64,000 nt of DNA from Phycisphaerales bacterium (GCA_023382935.1 JAHDXL010000003.1:124001-188000), one strand, 5' to 3'. Shown: positions 1 through 9,327, counted from the first letter of the stretch. Made by a program: numbers and translations. The notes: generated by a model not told the origin, from the sequence alone.

Positions 1-381
1 AACGACCAGAGCCTGCCGGTGGTGGACGTGGACAAGTGCACGGCCTGCGGGGACTGCGTCGAAGCGTGTCCCCGCGACCTGTTCGACATTCTGCCCTTGT
101 CGCAGAAACTGATCGTGCAGTGCAAGGCGCCGCTGGAGGGCGAGGCGGCGCGGGCGGTGTGCCAGGTGGCCTGCGATGCGTGCGGGCGCTGCGCGCAGGA
201 CGCGGCGCCGGGGCTGATCCGCATGGTCAACAACCTGCCGGTGGTGGATTATTCGGCCGGGGGCCCGGCGCGCCCCGAGGCGACCTTCCGCTGCCCGACC
301 GGGGCCATCCGCTGGGTCGAGGGCGGGCAGTTTCAGACGGCTCAACTCGTCCACCTGACGATTGGAGAGCACGGTGAGTAG
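1..381 (+). CDS. rnfB: RnfB, C-terminal part (cut by window edge)
   Basis: The reading frame is open from base 1, so only the end of the protein is present. RnfB is the ferredoxin-like subunit of the Rnf complex that passes electrons from reduced ferredoxin towards the membrane subunits. The fragment holds one classical 4Fe-4S motif (CTACGDCVEACP) and a second, stretched one: CDACGRC followed about 30 residues later by CPTGAI. The stop overlaps the GTG start of the next gene by 8 bases, pointing to coupled translation. Identity as RnfB rests on the motifs and on the complete rnfCDGEA set downstream; the N-terminal membrane anchor and first Fe-S domain lie outside the window. Confidence 0.85.
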   Translation, partial: NDQSLPVVDVDKCTACGDCVEACPRDLFDILPLSQKLIVQCKAPLEGEAARAVCQVACDACGRCAQDAAPGLIRMVNNLPVVDYSAGGPARPEATFRCPTGAIRWVEGGQFQTAQLVHLTIGEHGE

Positions 382-3300
382 TTTTGCATCCGAATCGCTT
401 CGCATGATTCGACGCCTGATCCGCGGCGGCGCGGCTCCCGCGCACGCGGGCAAGCCGGTTGCCATCGACGGACTGACCGCTGTCACGCTGATGGAAGTGC
501 GGATGTGCGACGCAGCAGCACTGGGCGCGACCTATCCGGCCTCACTGGCGGCACGCGCGTGGCGCGAGCACGAGTCACGCCGGATTCTCAACGCCTTCGG
601 CACGCCGCTGTCGAGCATCGACGCCGATTCGGCGCGGTCGGCCATGGCATCGGCGATCGGACTGAGCCTTTCGGGGCGGCGGGCGGCGGTGTTCTGCTCA
701 GGCCCCGATCTGCTCGAATGTCGCGACCTGGTCTCGCAGGCTGCGCACAGGCACGCGCCGCTGGTGATCCACGCCGTGTTGCGCGCCGGTGCCCAACAGG
801 GCGCGGCGCTGGGCAGCGGGCACGAGGGCCTGCACGCGCTGAGTGATCTGCCGTGCGCGGTCTTCGTCGCTGCCAACGTGCAGGAAGCGGTCGATGCAAC
901 GCTGCTGGCCCGGCGCTGCGCCGAGTTGGCCCTGCTGCCCGCGATCGTCGCGATGGACAGCGAGCAGACCGCCCTGGCGGTGCAGACTTGCGCGCTGCCC
1001 GATGATGAACTGATTCGAAGTTTCGTGGGCCGCTCCGCCGACGTGCTGCCACCGCCGACGCAGGCGCAGCGAGTGCCTTTCGGCACGGCGCGCCGGCGGC
1101 TGCCGCGACTGTACGACGCCGACCAGCCCGCCATGCTGGGGGCACTGGCCGACCCGCTTTCGTTTGCGACCGGATCGGCGGCACGCCGGGTCTTTTTTGA
1201 GGCCGAACTGGCGCGCCTGATCGACGAGTCAGTCGCGGTGCTGGCCGCGCAGACGGGTCGGGATCTCGCACCGCTGCGCGCGCACCGGGCCGCAGGCGCA
1301 AAGATCGTGCTGCTGGCGCAGGGTTCGCTGGTGGAGCACGCCATCGCCGCGGCCGAGGCAGTCGGACCGCGCAGGGTCGGCGTGGTCGGGCTCGGCCGCC
1401 TGCAACCGCTGGATGTGGGCGTGCTGGCGGACTTGGTCGGGCAGGCCGATATCCTGGGCGTGCTGGAGCGAAGCGAGGTCGCCCCCGGGCAGGACGGGCC
1501 GCTCACTCGGCTGGTGCGGGCAGGCCTTGACCGGGCGCGCGAGAACGCACAGCACGGGACGACGCATACGGGCGTGCCGCCTCTGAAGAAGTTGCCGAAG
1601 GTGGTCACGGTCGTGGCCGGTCTGGGCGGTCTTCCGGTGCGGGGCCGCGACCTCGAAGCGCTGATCGAACAACTCTCACTGACCAAGCGCTCGGTGTTCT
1701 ATCTCGGGCTTGATTTCGCGCGGTCGCACAGCGCCTATCCCAAGCACCAGGTGCTGCTCGACACGCTGCGGCGCGAGTTTCCGGCGCTGGGCGGACTGGG
1801 CGTGTGCGGTGCGGCGGAAGCACGCCGGGTTGACCACGTCACCGGCGTGGCGCTCGTCGGTCGGGCCGACGGGCCCGGGCGTGACCTGCCCGGGCTGCTG
1901 GCTTCATTCGTGCACGGGCTGGTCGGGGGCGGGCTGCGGGCGCGATGCTCGGCTTCATGGCAGCGCGGGGTAGACCCCGTCGAGGACCTCGTGCTCTTCG
2001 GCCCGGCGGACATGGTCGACCCCGGCGATGACGTGGCGATCGACGTGGTGGTGCTGAGCGAGGGCGCCGCGCGTGCATGGCGCGCACTGCGTTCGCGGGT
2101 GGCGAGCGATTGCGACCTTCTGGCTCCGCTCGACGTGGCCAACACGCTGACGGATATCCCCGCTGGGGTGCGTGTGCATGCGATCGACTGCTCCGGAGCA
2201 TCGACGGGCGTGGAACGGGCCGAGATGCTGCTCGGGGCCGCCGCACGGTTGACGATGGCGCGCCTCGGGCCAACGCTGCCGAGTTCGAGCATCGTGGCTG
2301 GCAAACGCGAGGCGCTGCTGGATGGAGGGGCGCAGGCCGAACGCGAGGCTTGCGTTCGGGCATTCGCGGCCGGATTCGAGAACGTGCGTGCACTGCCCGA
2401 GAACGCCGCCGCAGCGATCGGCACCGCAGCGCCCGCGCCGCCGAGCGCCCTGCTTGCACTGTCGCGGTCCGAGATCGGTGCTGGGAGCATCACGAGATTC
2501 TGGAATCACACCGGTGCGTTCTACCGCTCGGGCGAGGAACACGAGCGGGTGCCCGAACCGGGAGCGGCCCTGGGGGTGCTCCCGCCTTTGTCGGCGCTGT
2601 TCGCACGCGGCGGGACGGGTGCTGGACTTCTCCCGGTGTTTGATCCGGCGACGTGCGGCGGCTCGTCTGACCTGTGGACCACCTGCCCCGACGGCTCGAT
2701 CGCAGCCCTGGCGATCACGCCGCGCGAACTGCTCGAGGCGGGGATCGACTTGGCCACCCGCGCCGGCGAACAGGCCGACGCGCTGCGCCCGCTGGTTTCG
2801 CAACTGGTTCGCCGCGTGGCCAAACTGGCGACGGGGGAGAATCCTCCGCTGACTGCCGGAGAGTATCTGCGGGCGGCATTTGCCGAGGTGTCGGCCAAGT
2901 CGGATGCGCCGGAAGACCGGCGCGTCGCGCAGTCCAGCGCGATGGAGGCCGTGGCCAGGCAGATCGGCGCGCTGCCACTGGCGGTGACTGAAGGACTTTT
3001 CAAGGCGGCAGATCGCGCCTCGCCGGGCTCGGGCGCATTCCTGTGCGTGGTCGTGAACCCGGACATGTGCCACAGTGCCGAACTGGTGCTCTCCCGCTGC
3101 AACGGACGCGGACTCAGGACAGTCGATCGCACCAGCGAGAACGTGGAAGCGGCTCGTCGCCTGTGGCGCCTGTGGGAGCAACTGCCCGACACCAGCGGCG
3201 CGGTCATCGAGCGTGCCCGGGAACTGCCGGGCATCGGCGCCCTAGGCGCGATGATGCTCAGTCGACACTGCCTGCACGCAATGGTCGGGACGGGGGCGGG

Positions 3301-4897
3301 TGAAGCAGGTTCGGGAGCCCGCCTGGCGCTGCGCCGGGTGCTCGCGGTGGCCGAGTATCACGCGCAGCCTCGCCTGCAGCGCTTGCTCGCGAAGATCGAG
3401 GAGTTGCAGGGCAAGTTGTCGGAGCGCATCCAGTCGCTCCTGGCCAAGGCTCTGCCGGCTGCGGACTTGGACGCGCTGGCCGCCGGGCTTGAGTCGCTCG
3501 GTCGTTCCGAGGTAGAACTGGGTGAACTGTCGAAGCGCGTCGACTCGGCCGTAGTCGATGGGCACGTGGACGGCGCGTTGCTGGCCGGATTGGTCGAGGT
3601 GGCGCGCGGGCTTGCCGACCTGCACTTCCGCATCCGCCGGGGTTCCGTCGGGCTGGGTCGGGCGCGCATCGGGCTGACGATCGCGGGCGGATCGGTCGCC
3701 CAGTGGGCCGGGGCCTTCCCCGACAACCCCTTTGCCGCTCCTGTCATCATCGACGCGTGCGACGAGGCGGGCGGGCTGGCCCGCGGCGCGATCGAAGGCG
3801 CCCTGGCCGACGTGGTCGAGGCCGCACGATTGATGCGATTGGCCCGCGTGCAGCTCGATCGCCCCGGCGAAGCGCCGCACGCGGCGGTGCGCCTCGGCTC
3901 GCTCACGTTCTCCGACCTGACGCTGGAAGAACGCGAACTGGCGCCGGCGATGATTGTCGTCGGCGACGCCGAAACGCTCGCCGGGCGAGGCCTTTCGCAG
4001 GTGATGTGGCTGCTTGAGGGTGATCTACCCGTCAAGGTGCTGGTGCTCAACGGCGCCGGCGGCCCGGGGGACGGCGCGCTCTCGCTGGACGCACTCGGTG
4101 CGTATCCCCCCGCGCGGCGAACGGACCTGGCGCTGCTGGCGATGCTCGGGCGCAAAGCGGTGGTGGCCCAGACCTCGATCGCCCATCCCGACCATTTCGT
4201 CTCCAGCGTCGAGCGCGCGCTCGGCTGCCCCGGACCGGCGCTCATGCACGTGTATGCCCCCAGTCCGCGCAAACATGGGTTCGATCAGGCCGCCACTTTT
4301 GAACAGGCCCGATTGGCGGTGCAGAGCCGCGCCTGGCCGATCTTCACGTTTGATCCATTCAGCCCCGGTGTGTTTGGGTCGTGCATCGATTTGTCGGGCA
4401 ACCCCGCCCCCGGCGAGGCGTGGTCGCGTGACGAAGCGTCGCGCCCGCTGACTCCGCTGGACTGGGCCGCAAGCCAGGCCCGTTTCGCGGATCAGTTCTC
4501 GACGCTGGATGCGGGCGCCGCATCGCCCACGCCGGTGCACGAGTACCTGCTGCTCGATTCATCGGCCCGAACGGGACGCACACCCTTTGTAGAACGCCCG
4601 ACCGCATCGGGCCCGGTGCGCCTGGTTCCCTCGCCGGTACTGATCCGCGATGCGGAGGACCGGCTGCGCCTGTGGCGCACGCTCGAGGAGTTGGGCGGCG
4701 TGGTGACGCCGTTCACGAGGCAGGCGCGTGCCGAGGCCGAGCAGGCCGTGGCCGCCGAGCATGCCGCCGAGATTGACCGGCTCAGGCGCGACTACGAGCA
4801 GAAACTCGCGACGATGCGATCGCAGTATGCGAGCGAAGTGACGGCCACCGTCGCCTCCCGCCTGATGCAACTGGCCGGCTACGGGAGCGGCAACTGA
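374..4897 (+). CDS. Degenerate pyruvate:ferredoxin oxidoreductase (PFOR)-like protein in the Rnf operon
   Basis: A 1507-residue protein, GTG start with a GGAG ribosome site, overlapping rnfB. Its order matches a one-chain 2-oxoacid:ferredoxin oxidoreductase: domain I-like N-terminus (about 1-235), domain II-like segment near 310-390 (KIVLLAQGS...), gamma-like segment from about 490, a ferredoxin-like motif near 761, and a TPP-domain-like part from about 1195 ending in a recognisable YAPSPRKHGFD...WPIFTFDP stretch. Key sites are eroded. The 4Fe-4S motif reads C-x9-C-x0-P with the two middle cysteines replaced by Ser and Leu; the TPP signature is GDA...AGGPGDG instead of GDG...NTGGQ; I do not see the domain I glutamate motif. 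The C-terminus adds a charged helical tail of about 60 residues. Ordinary PFOR is about 1170-1200 residues. It is probably not a normal PFOR; a structural, regulatory or altered catalytic role with Rnf is inferred. Confidence 0.7.
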   Translation: MSSFASESLRMIRRLIRGGAAPAHAGKPVAIDGLTAVTLMEVRMCDAAALGATYPASLAARAWREHESRRILNAFGTPLSSIDADSARSAMASAIGLSLSGRRAAVFCSGPDLLECRDLVSQAAHRHAPLVIHAVLRAGAQQGAALGSGHEGLHALSDLPCAVFVAANVQEAVDATLLARRCAELALLPAIVAMDSEQTALAVQTCALPDDELIRSFVGRSADVLPPPTQAQRVPFGTARRRLPRLYDADQPAMLGALADPLSFATGSAARRVFFEAELARLIDESVAVLAAQTGRDLAPLRAHRAAGAKIVLLAQGSLVEHAIAAAEAVGPRRVGVVGLGRLQPLDVGVLADLVGQADILGVLERSEVAPGQDGPLTRLVRAGLDRARENAQHGTTHTGVPPLKKLPKVVTVVAGLGGLPVRGRDLEALIEQLSLTKRSVFYLGLDFARSHSAYPKHQVLLDTLRREFPALGGLGVCGAAEARRVDHVTGVALVGRADGPGRDLPGLLASFVHGLVGGGLRARCSASWQRGVDPVEDLVLFGPADMVDPGDDVAIDVVVLSEGAARAWRALRSRVASDCDLLAPLDVANTLTDIPAGVRVHAIDCSGASTGVERAEMLLGAAARLTMARLGPTLPSSSIVAGKREALLDGGAQAEREACVRAFAAGFENVRALPENAAAAIGTAAPAPPSALLALSRSEIGAGSITRFWNHTGAFYRSGEEHERVPEPGAALGVLPPLSALFARGGTGAGLLPVFDPATCGGSSDLWTTCPDGSIAALAITPRELLEAGIDLATRAGEQADALRPLVSQLVRRVAKLATGENPPLTAGEYLRAAFAEVSAKSDAPEDRRVAQSSAMEAVARQIGALPLAVTEGLFKAADRASPGSGAFLCVVVNPDMCHSAELVLSRCNGRGLRTVDRTSENVEAARRLWRLWEQLPDTSGAVIERARELPGIGALGAMMLSRHCLHAMVGTGAGEAGSGARLALRRVLAVAEYHAQPRLQRLLAKIEELQGKLSERIQSLLAKALPAADLDALAAGLESLGRSEVELGELSKRVDSAVVDGHVDGALLAGLVEVARGLADLHFRIRRGSVGLGRARIGLTIAGGSVAQWAGAFPDNPFAAPVIIDACDEAGGLARGAIEGALADVVEAARLMRLARVQLDRPGEAPHAAVRLGSLTFSDLTLEERELAPAMIVVGDAETLAGRGLSQVMWLLEGDLPVKVLVLNGAGGPGDGALSLDALGAYPPARRTDLALLAMLGRKAVVAQTSIAHPDHFVSSVERALGCPGPALMHVYAPSPRKHGFDQAATFEQARLAVQSRAWPIFTFDPFSPGVFGSCIDLSGNPAPGEAWSRDEASRPLTPLDWAASQARFADQFSTLDAGAASPTPVHEYLLLDSSARTGRTPFVERPTASGPVRLVPSPVLIRDAEDRLRLWRTLEELGGVVTPFTRQARAEAEQAVAAEHAAEIDRLRRDYEQKLATMRSQYASEVTATVASRLMQLAGYGSGN

Positions 4898-4898
4898 C

Positions 4899-6233
4899 AT
4901 GACGTCGCTGCCCATCTACAAGTCGTTCCGCCACGGCGTGCACCCGCACGAGCACAAGGAAGCCACCGAGCACCTTCCGCTCCAGCGGATGCCCTTCGTC
5001 GAGCGCTACGTGCTTCCACTGGGGCAGCAGTTGGGCGCGCCGGGCAAGGCCATGGTGCGCGTGGGGCAGGATGTCACGCGCGGGCAGATGATCGCCGAGC
5101 CGGGGGGGTACGTTTCGGTCGCGTTGCACAGCCCGGTGGCCGGGCGCGTGGTGTTCATCGGGCAGCGCCGGCATCCAAACGGGCAACTGGTCGCCGCCAT
5201 CGAGATCGAGGCCGACCCCTACTCATCGCAGCAGTTTGTTGCGTCGCCTCCGCCTCCAGTGGATGCGATGGACGTTTCGACATTCATTCAGCATGTGCAG
5301 CGTGCGGGCATGGTCGGACTGGGCGGGGCGGCCTTTCCCAGCCACGTGAAGTACAAACTTCCCGAGGGCAAACGCTGCGAGAAACTCGCCATCAACGGGT
5401 GCGAGTGCGAGCCCTATCTCACCTGCGATCATCGCGTCATGGTCGAGCGCCCGGCCGAGGTGATCCGCGGGGTCGAGATCCTGGCGGCCAAACTGGCCGC
5501 CGGCGGGTCGTGGATCGGCGTCGAAATGAACAAGCCCGACGGCGTCGAGTCGCTGCGGGCCCATGTGCGCGACGGCAGCCGCATCAACGTGATGCCGCTG
5601 GCCGTCAAGTATCCGCAGGGCGCCGAGAAGATGCTCATCAAGGCCATGTTCGGACAGGAAGTGCCGGCCGGCAAACTCCCGCTCGACATCGGCATCGTGG
5701 TCAACAACGTGGCGACGATGGCGGCGCTGGCAGATTACTTCGATCGCGGGCAGCCGCTCATCGAGCGTGCCGTCACCGTCGCCGGTCCGGGCGTTGATCG
5801 CCCGGCGAACCTGATCGTCCCGATCGGCACACCCATCCGTGAAGTGCTGCGTTTCTGCGGCATCAACCGTGACACGCGGCAGGTGATCATGGGCGGGCCG
5901 ATGATGGGCATGCCGCTGGCCACGCTCGACGCGCCGGTGCTCAAGGGCACCAGCGGGCTGCTGGCCTTCACAGAAGGCGCGGTCAACCACCCCACCGAGT
6001 ACGAGTGCATCCGATGCGGGCAGTGCCTCGAAGCCTGCGGCAACTTCCTGAATCCGTCACGTCTGGCGCGGCTGGCACGGGCCGGACGGCTGGACGATCT
6101 GGAAGCCAACTACGTGATGGACTGCATGGAGTGCGGCGCGTGCACTTACACCTGCCCCTCCGGCGTGCCCATCGTTCATCTCATCCGCGCCGGCAAACTG
6201 GCGATCCGTCATCGAAAGGCGACCAAGGGATGA
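4899..6233 (+). CDS. rnfC: RnfC, NADH/FMN-binding subunit of the Rnf complex
   Basis: A 444-residue peripheral subunit that exchanges electrons with NAD(H) through FMN and two 4Fe-4S clusters. Visible features are the Gly-rich GGAAFPSHVK segment of the Nqo1/51-kDa-like fold, a lipoyl-like N-terminal region, and two C-terminal clusters: CIRCGQCLEAC beginning at residue 370 and CMECGACTYTCP at residue 409. The ATG follows the upstream stop by one base, and the TGA overlaps the rnfD start (ATGA). Length is close to the short form of RnfC; the long Lys/Ala-rich tail of enterobacterial RsxC is absent. Confidence 0.95.
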   Translation: MTSLPIYKSFRHGVHPHEHKEATEHLPLQRMPFVERYVLPLGQQLGAPGKAMVRVGQDVTRGQMIAEPGGYVSVALHSPVAGRVVFIGQRRHPNGQLVAAIEIEADPYSSQQFVASPPPPVDAMDVSTFIQHVQRAGMVGLGGAAFPSHVKYKLPEGKRCEKLAINGCECEPYLTCDHRVMVERPAEVIRGVEILAAKLAAGGSWIGVEMNKPDGVESLRAHVRDGSRINVMPLAVKYPQGAEKMLIKAMFGQEVPAGKLPLDIGIVVNNVATMAALADYFDRGQPLIERAVTVAGPGVDRPANLIVPIGTPIREVLRFCGINRDTRQVIMGGPMMGMPLATLDAPVLKGTSGLLAFTEGAVNHPTEYECIRCGQCLEACGNFLNPSRLARLARAGRLDDLEANYVMDCMECGACTYTCPSGVPIVHLIRAGKLAIRHRKATKG

Positions 6234-7249
6234 CCACCGGTCAGGGAAGACTGCTGCTCCAGGCCGCCCCATTCCTCAGGCGAGGCATCACCACGCCGCG
6301 CCTGATGACCGAAGTCATCATCGGCATGGGCCCGGTGATGCTCGCAGCCATGTACTTCTTCGGGCTCAGCGCCCTGCTGGTGATGCTCGCCGGCGTCGCG
6401 GGCGCCGTGGCCGCCGAGTGGGCCTTCGGCAAGGCACGCCCGCGCGGCGCTTCTCTGCGCGACGGCAGCGCCATCCTCACCGGCCTGGTGCTGGCACTCA
6501 CCCTTCCGCCCGGCATCCCGCTGTGGATGGCATTCCTCGGCGGGGCCGTCGGGCTCGCCCTGGGCAAGAGCGCCATGGGCGGACTCGGTCAGAACATGTT
6601 CAACCCGGCCCTGGTCGGGCGTGCCTTCATCCAAGCCGCCTTTCCCAGCGTGCTGACGACGTGGTCGGCCCAGGGCAATATCAACTCGTTTTTCACGATT
6701 CGCGCCAGCAACTTTGCGTTGCCCTTCATGCATCCCGCCGCCGACGCGGTCGCCACGGCCACGCCGCTGGGGCTCATGAAGTTCGAGCGCCAGTCCACCG
6801 ACCTGCTTCACCTTCTGCTGGGCAACACCGCCGGCTCGCTGGGCGAAACCTGCGCACTGGTCATCCTCATCTGCGGCGTCATCATGGCCATCCGCCGCGT
6901 GTTCGATTGGCGCATTCCCGCGTCGATCCTGCTGACGGTCGCGGTGGTCTCCACCATCGTGTGGCTGGTTGACTCGAGCCGCTATCCGGCGCCGTGGTTC
7001 ATGCTGTGCTCAGGCGGGCTGCTGTTCGGGGCCGTGTACATGGCCACCGATCCGGTGACTTCACCCATCACCCCGCGCGGGGCGTGGATCTTCGGCGCCG
7101 GCGTCGGCGTCATCGTTGTGCTCATCCGCCTGTGGGGAGGACTGCCCGAGGGCGTCATGTACGCCATCCTGCTGATGAACGCCGCTACTCCACTGATTGA
7201 CCGCGTCAGTCAGCCGCGCCCGTTCGGGCGGGGGAGGGTTGCGGCATGA
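6230..7249 (+). CDS. rnfD: RnfD, membrane subunit with covalent FMN
   Basis: A 339-residue polytopic membrane protein of the NqrB/RnfD family. The start is the ATG inside the ATGA overlap with rnfC; a longer frame upstream lies wholly inside rnfC and is rejected. The segment DAVATATPLGLMK carries the Thr-Pro-Leu element where NqrB/RnfD proteins bind FMN through a threonine phosphoester. About nine to ten hydrophobic segments are visible. It works with RnfG, E and A in moving electrons across the membrane coupled to Na+ or H+ transport; the sequence does not tell me which ion. The stop overlaps the rnfG start. Confidence 0.95.
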   Translation: MTTGQGRLLLQAAPFLRRGITTPRLMTEVIIGMGPVMLAAMYFFGLSALLVMLAGVAGAVAAEWAFGKARPRGASLRDGSAILTGLVLALTLPPGIPLWMAFLGGAVGLALGKSAMGGLGQNMFNPALVGRAFIQAAFPSVLTTWSAQGNINSFFTIRASNFALPFMHPAADAVATATPLGLMKFERQSTDLLHLLLGNTAGSLGETCALVILICGVIMAIRRVFDWRIPASILLTVAVVSTIVWLVDSSRYPAPWFMLCSGGLLFGAVYMATDPVTSPITPRGAWIFGAGVGVIVVLIRLWGGLPEGVMYAILLMNAATPLIDRVSQPRPFGRGRVAA

Positions 7250-7932
7250 CCACTCCGGTGGAACTGACCGTGGGTGGCGCCACCCGCAGCACCAGTTCGC
7301 TGCGCCTGGTCGCCACGCTTGGCATCGCGGGCTTGTGCTCGGGCTTCCTGCTGTCCGCCTCGTACCAGGTGACCAAGCCGATCATCGACGCCAACAAGGC
7401 CGAGCAGTTGCGGCAGAGCGTCTTCGAGGTGGTTCCGGGATCGAGCGCGGTGCAGCGACTGGTCTACCGCGACGGATCGCTGACCCCGATCGGAGAAATG
7501 GAGAAGACTGCCCTGCCCGTGCTTTTCGCCGCCTATGACGATGCCGGGGCCTTCCGCGGCTACGGCATCATGCACCAGGGCGCCGGCTTTGCCGATCAGA
7601 TCGTGCTCATTTACGGCTTCGAGCCGGAGTCGCGGCGCATCGTCGGCATGCGCGTGTTGTCAAGCAAGGAAACACCTGGCCTAGGAGACAAGATCTACAA
7701 GAGCGATGCTTTCGTGAGCAACTTTGAGGACCTGGCCGCCGAACCTTCCATCGTCGTGGTCAAGGACGGACGCGATGCGGTAAACGAGGTCGATGCGATC
7801 ACCGGCGCGACCATTTCCTCCAAGTCAGTGGTGAAGATCATCAACGAGTCGGTGGCTTTCTGGAAGGACAAGTTGCCCGCGCCCGGCTCCGAGCCGCCCG
7901 CGCCCAGGCCGGGAGAGGGAGGCCAGCCATGA
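7246..7932 (+). CDS. rnfG: RnfG, periplasmic flavoprotein subunit
   Basis: A 228-residue protein with a single N-terminal membrane segment (about residues 20-42) and an FMN-binding domain facing the periplasm. The flavinylation motif is DAITGATISS, the (S/T)GAT(I/L) signal whose final threonine receives FMN from ApbE. The apbE gene at the end of the same operon supplies that enzyme. Start and stop both sit in ATGA overlaps with rnfD and rnfE. The C-terminus is a Pro-rich tail after the domain, which is slightly unusual but not informative. Confidence 0.95.
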   Translation: MTTPVELTVGGATRSTSSLRLVATLGIAGLCSGFLLSASYQVTKPIIDANKAEQLRQSVFEVVPGSSAVQRLVYRDGSLTPIGEMEKTALPVLFAAYDDAGAFRGYGIMHQGAGFADQIVLIYGFEPESRRIVGMRVLSSKETPGLGDKIYKSDAFVSNFEDLAAEPSIVVVKDGRDAVNEVDAITGATISSKSVVKIINESVAFWKDKLPAPGSEPPAPRPGEGGQP

Positions 7933-8561
7933 GTGCCACCACTCCCGAGCGGGTCTACGCCGAACTGACCAAGGGCATCTGGAGGGAGAACCCAATCTTC
8001 GTGCAGGTGCTGGGCATGTGCCCCACGCTGGCCGTCACCAACTCGGTGATGAATGCCATCGCCATGGGCGTGGCGACCTTCTTCGTGCTGGTGGGCTCGT
8101 CGCTGCTGGTGTCGCTGCTGCGCAGACTGATCCCGCGCGAGGTGCGCATCAGCACCTACATCATCATCATCGCAACCTTCGTCACGCTGGCCGACTCGGC
8201 GCTGGAAGCCCTCGTCCCGGCTGTGCACAAGGAACTGGGCGCCTTCATCGCGCTGATCGTGGTGAACTGCCTCATCCTCGGGCGCCAGGAGGCCTTCGCC
8301 TCGCGGAATCCGCCTCTGCTGGCGCTGGCCGATGCGATTGGCATGGGCCTGGGCTTCTGCATCGCGCTCCTGTGCCTCGGCGGCACGCGCGAGATTCTCG
8401 GCGCGGGCTCGTTCCTCGGCGTGAGCCTCTTCGGGCCCAACTTCGAGCCGTGGGTCATCATGGTGCTGCCGCCCGGCGGCTTCCTCATGCTCGGCGCCGT
8501 GCTCCTGCTCTTCGCCGTGCTCAGGCAGCGCAAACGCCGACCGAAGGAGGTGGGCGCATGA
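7929..8561 (+). CDS. rnfE: RnfE, integral membrane subunit
   Basis: A 210-residue, six-helix membrane protein of the RnfA/RnfE (NqrD/NqrE) family. Family signatures include NPIFVQVLGMCPTLAVTNS near the N-terminus and the REAFAS-like segment RQEAFASRNP. RnfE and RnfA form an inverted-topology pair that holds an iron-sulfur centre in the middle of the membrane (known for Nqr and Rnf structures); the conserved Cys in the MCP segment is present. ATG lies within the rnfG stop overlap and its own TGA overlaps the rnfA start. Confidence 0.95.
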   Translation: MSATTPERVYAELTKGIWRENPIFVQVLGMCPTLAVTNSVMNAIAMGVATFFVLVGSSLLVSLLRRLIPREVRISTYIIIIATFVTLADSALEALVPAVHKELGAFIALIVVNCLILGRQEAFASRNPPLLALADAIGMGLGFCIALLCLGGTREILGAGSFLGVSLFGPNFEPWVIMVLPPGGFLMLGAVLLLFAVLRQRKRRPKEVGA

Positions 8562-9142
8562 ACGAACTGCTCTGGATCTTCGTCGCCTCGCTGCTGGTCA
8601 ACAACTTCACGCTGTACTACTTCCTGGGCCTGTGCCCGTTCTTCGGCGTCTCGGGCCGCCTCACCGTCGCGTTCCGCCTGGGCATGGCCACCATCTTCGT
8701 CATGATCATCACGTCGCTGTGCGCCTCGGCCCTCAATGCCTGGGTGCTCCCGCATGCGCCCTACCTGCGCCTGATCAGTTTCATCGTGGTCATCGCCTCG
8801 ACCGTGCAGTTCGTCGAGATGACCATCAAGAAACTCAGCCCCGTCCTCTTCCGCGCCCTGGGTATCTATCTCCCCCTCATCACCACCAACTGCGCCATTC
8901 TCTTTCTCGCCCTCACGCAGACCAGCCGCGACTATGGCGTCCTCGAAGGACTTGCCTTCGCGCTCGGCGGCGGCGGCGGCTTTGCGCTCGCACTGGTCCT
9001 GATGGCCTCGATCCGCGAAGAGGCCGAACTCTCCTCCGTCCCCGCCATCCTCAAGGGCACCGCCATCAACATGTTCATCGCCGGCGTGCTCAGCCTCGCG
9101 TTCATGGGATTTGCCGGGCTCTTCTCTTCGGCCGGGAACTGA
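8558..9142 (+). CDS. rnfA: RnfA, integral membrane subunit
   Basis: A 194-residue six-helix protein, paralogous to RnfE. Signatures are NNFTLYYFLGLCPFFGVS in the first helix and LPLITTNCAILF in the middle; both conserved cysteines expected to ligate the membrane iron-sulfur centre are there. The start was placed at the ATG overlapping the rnfE stop, because upstream codons in this frame lie within rnfE. A consensus-like GAAGGAGG ribosome site lies just before it. The next gene starts two bases after its stop. Confidence 0.95.
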   Translation: MNELLWIFVASLLVNNFTLYYFLGLCPFFGVSGRLTVAFRLGMATIFVMIITSLCASALNAWVLPHAPYLRLISFIVVIASTVQFVEMTIKKLSPVLFRALGIYLPLITTNCAILFLALTQTSRDYGVLEGLAFALGGGGGFALALVLMASIREEAELSSVPAILKGTAINMFIAGVLSLAFMGFAGLFSSAGN

Positions 9143-9144
9143 TC

Positions 9145-9327
9145 ATGCTCGAACTGCTCATCAGTACGGCCGCCACTGGCGCTCTCTGCACGCTCTGGGT
9201 GCTCTGGCAGCGGCTGGCCGACCGAGTGGAACCGGGTGCGTGCTCCGACCGCCGCGCGGGCGGACGCTGCTGCGTGCCCGAGGTCGAGCATCCGTCCGCG
9301 TGCTCGGAGTGCAATGATTGCGGGTGA
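9145..9327 (+). CDS. Small Cys-rich single-pass membrane protein, possible NqrM-like maturation factor
   Basis: A 60-residue protein wedged between rnfA and apbE. It has one membrane helix (about residues 3-21, TAATGALCTLWVLW) and a soluble tail with six cysteines: C33, a CC pair at 42-43, then C52, C55 and C58. This layout (one N-terminal helix plus a short Cys-rich tail) matches NqrM (DUF539), which is needed for iron delivery during assembly of the related Na+-NQR, although the cysteine spacing is not identical. Its stop overlaps the apbE GTG (GTGA). Inference: an assembly factor for the RnfA/RnfE iron-sulfur centre. I cannot prove homology to NqrM by eye. Confidence 0.6.
   Translation: MLELLISTAATGALCTLWVLWQRLADRVEPGACSDRRAGGRCCVPEVEHPSACSECNDCG

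Noticed and set aside
2654-2690. Full 4Fe-4S ferredoxin motif in the PFOR-like protein
   Set aside because: Only the outer two cysteines are kept; Ser and Leu occupy the middle positions.
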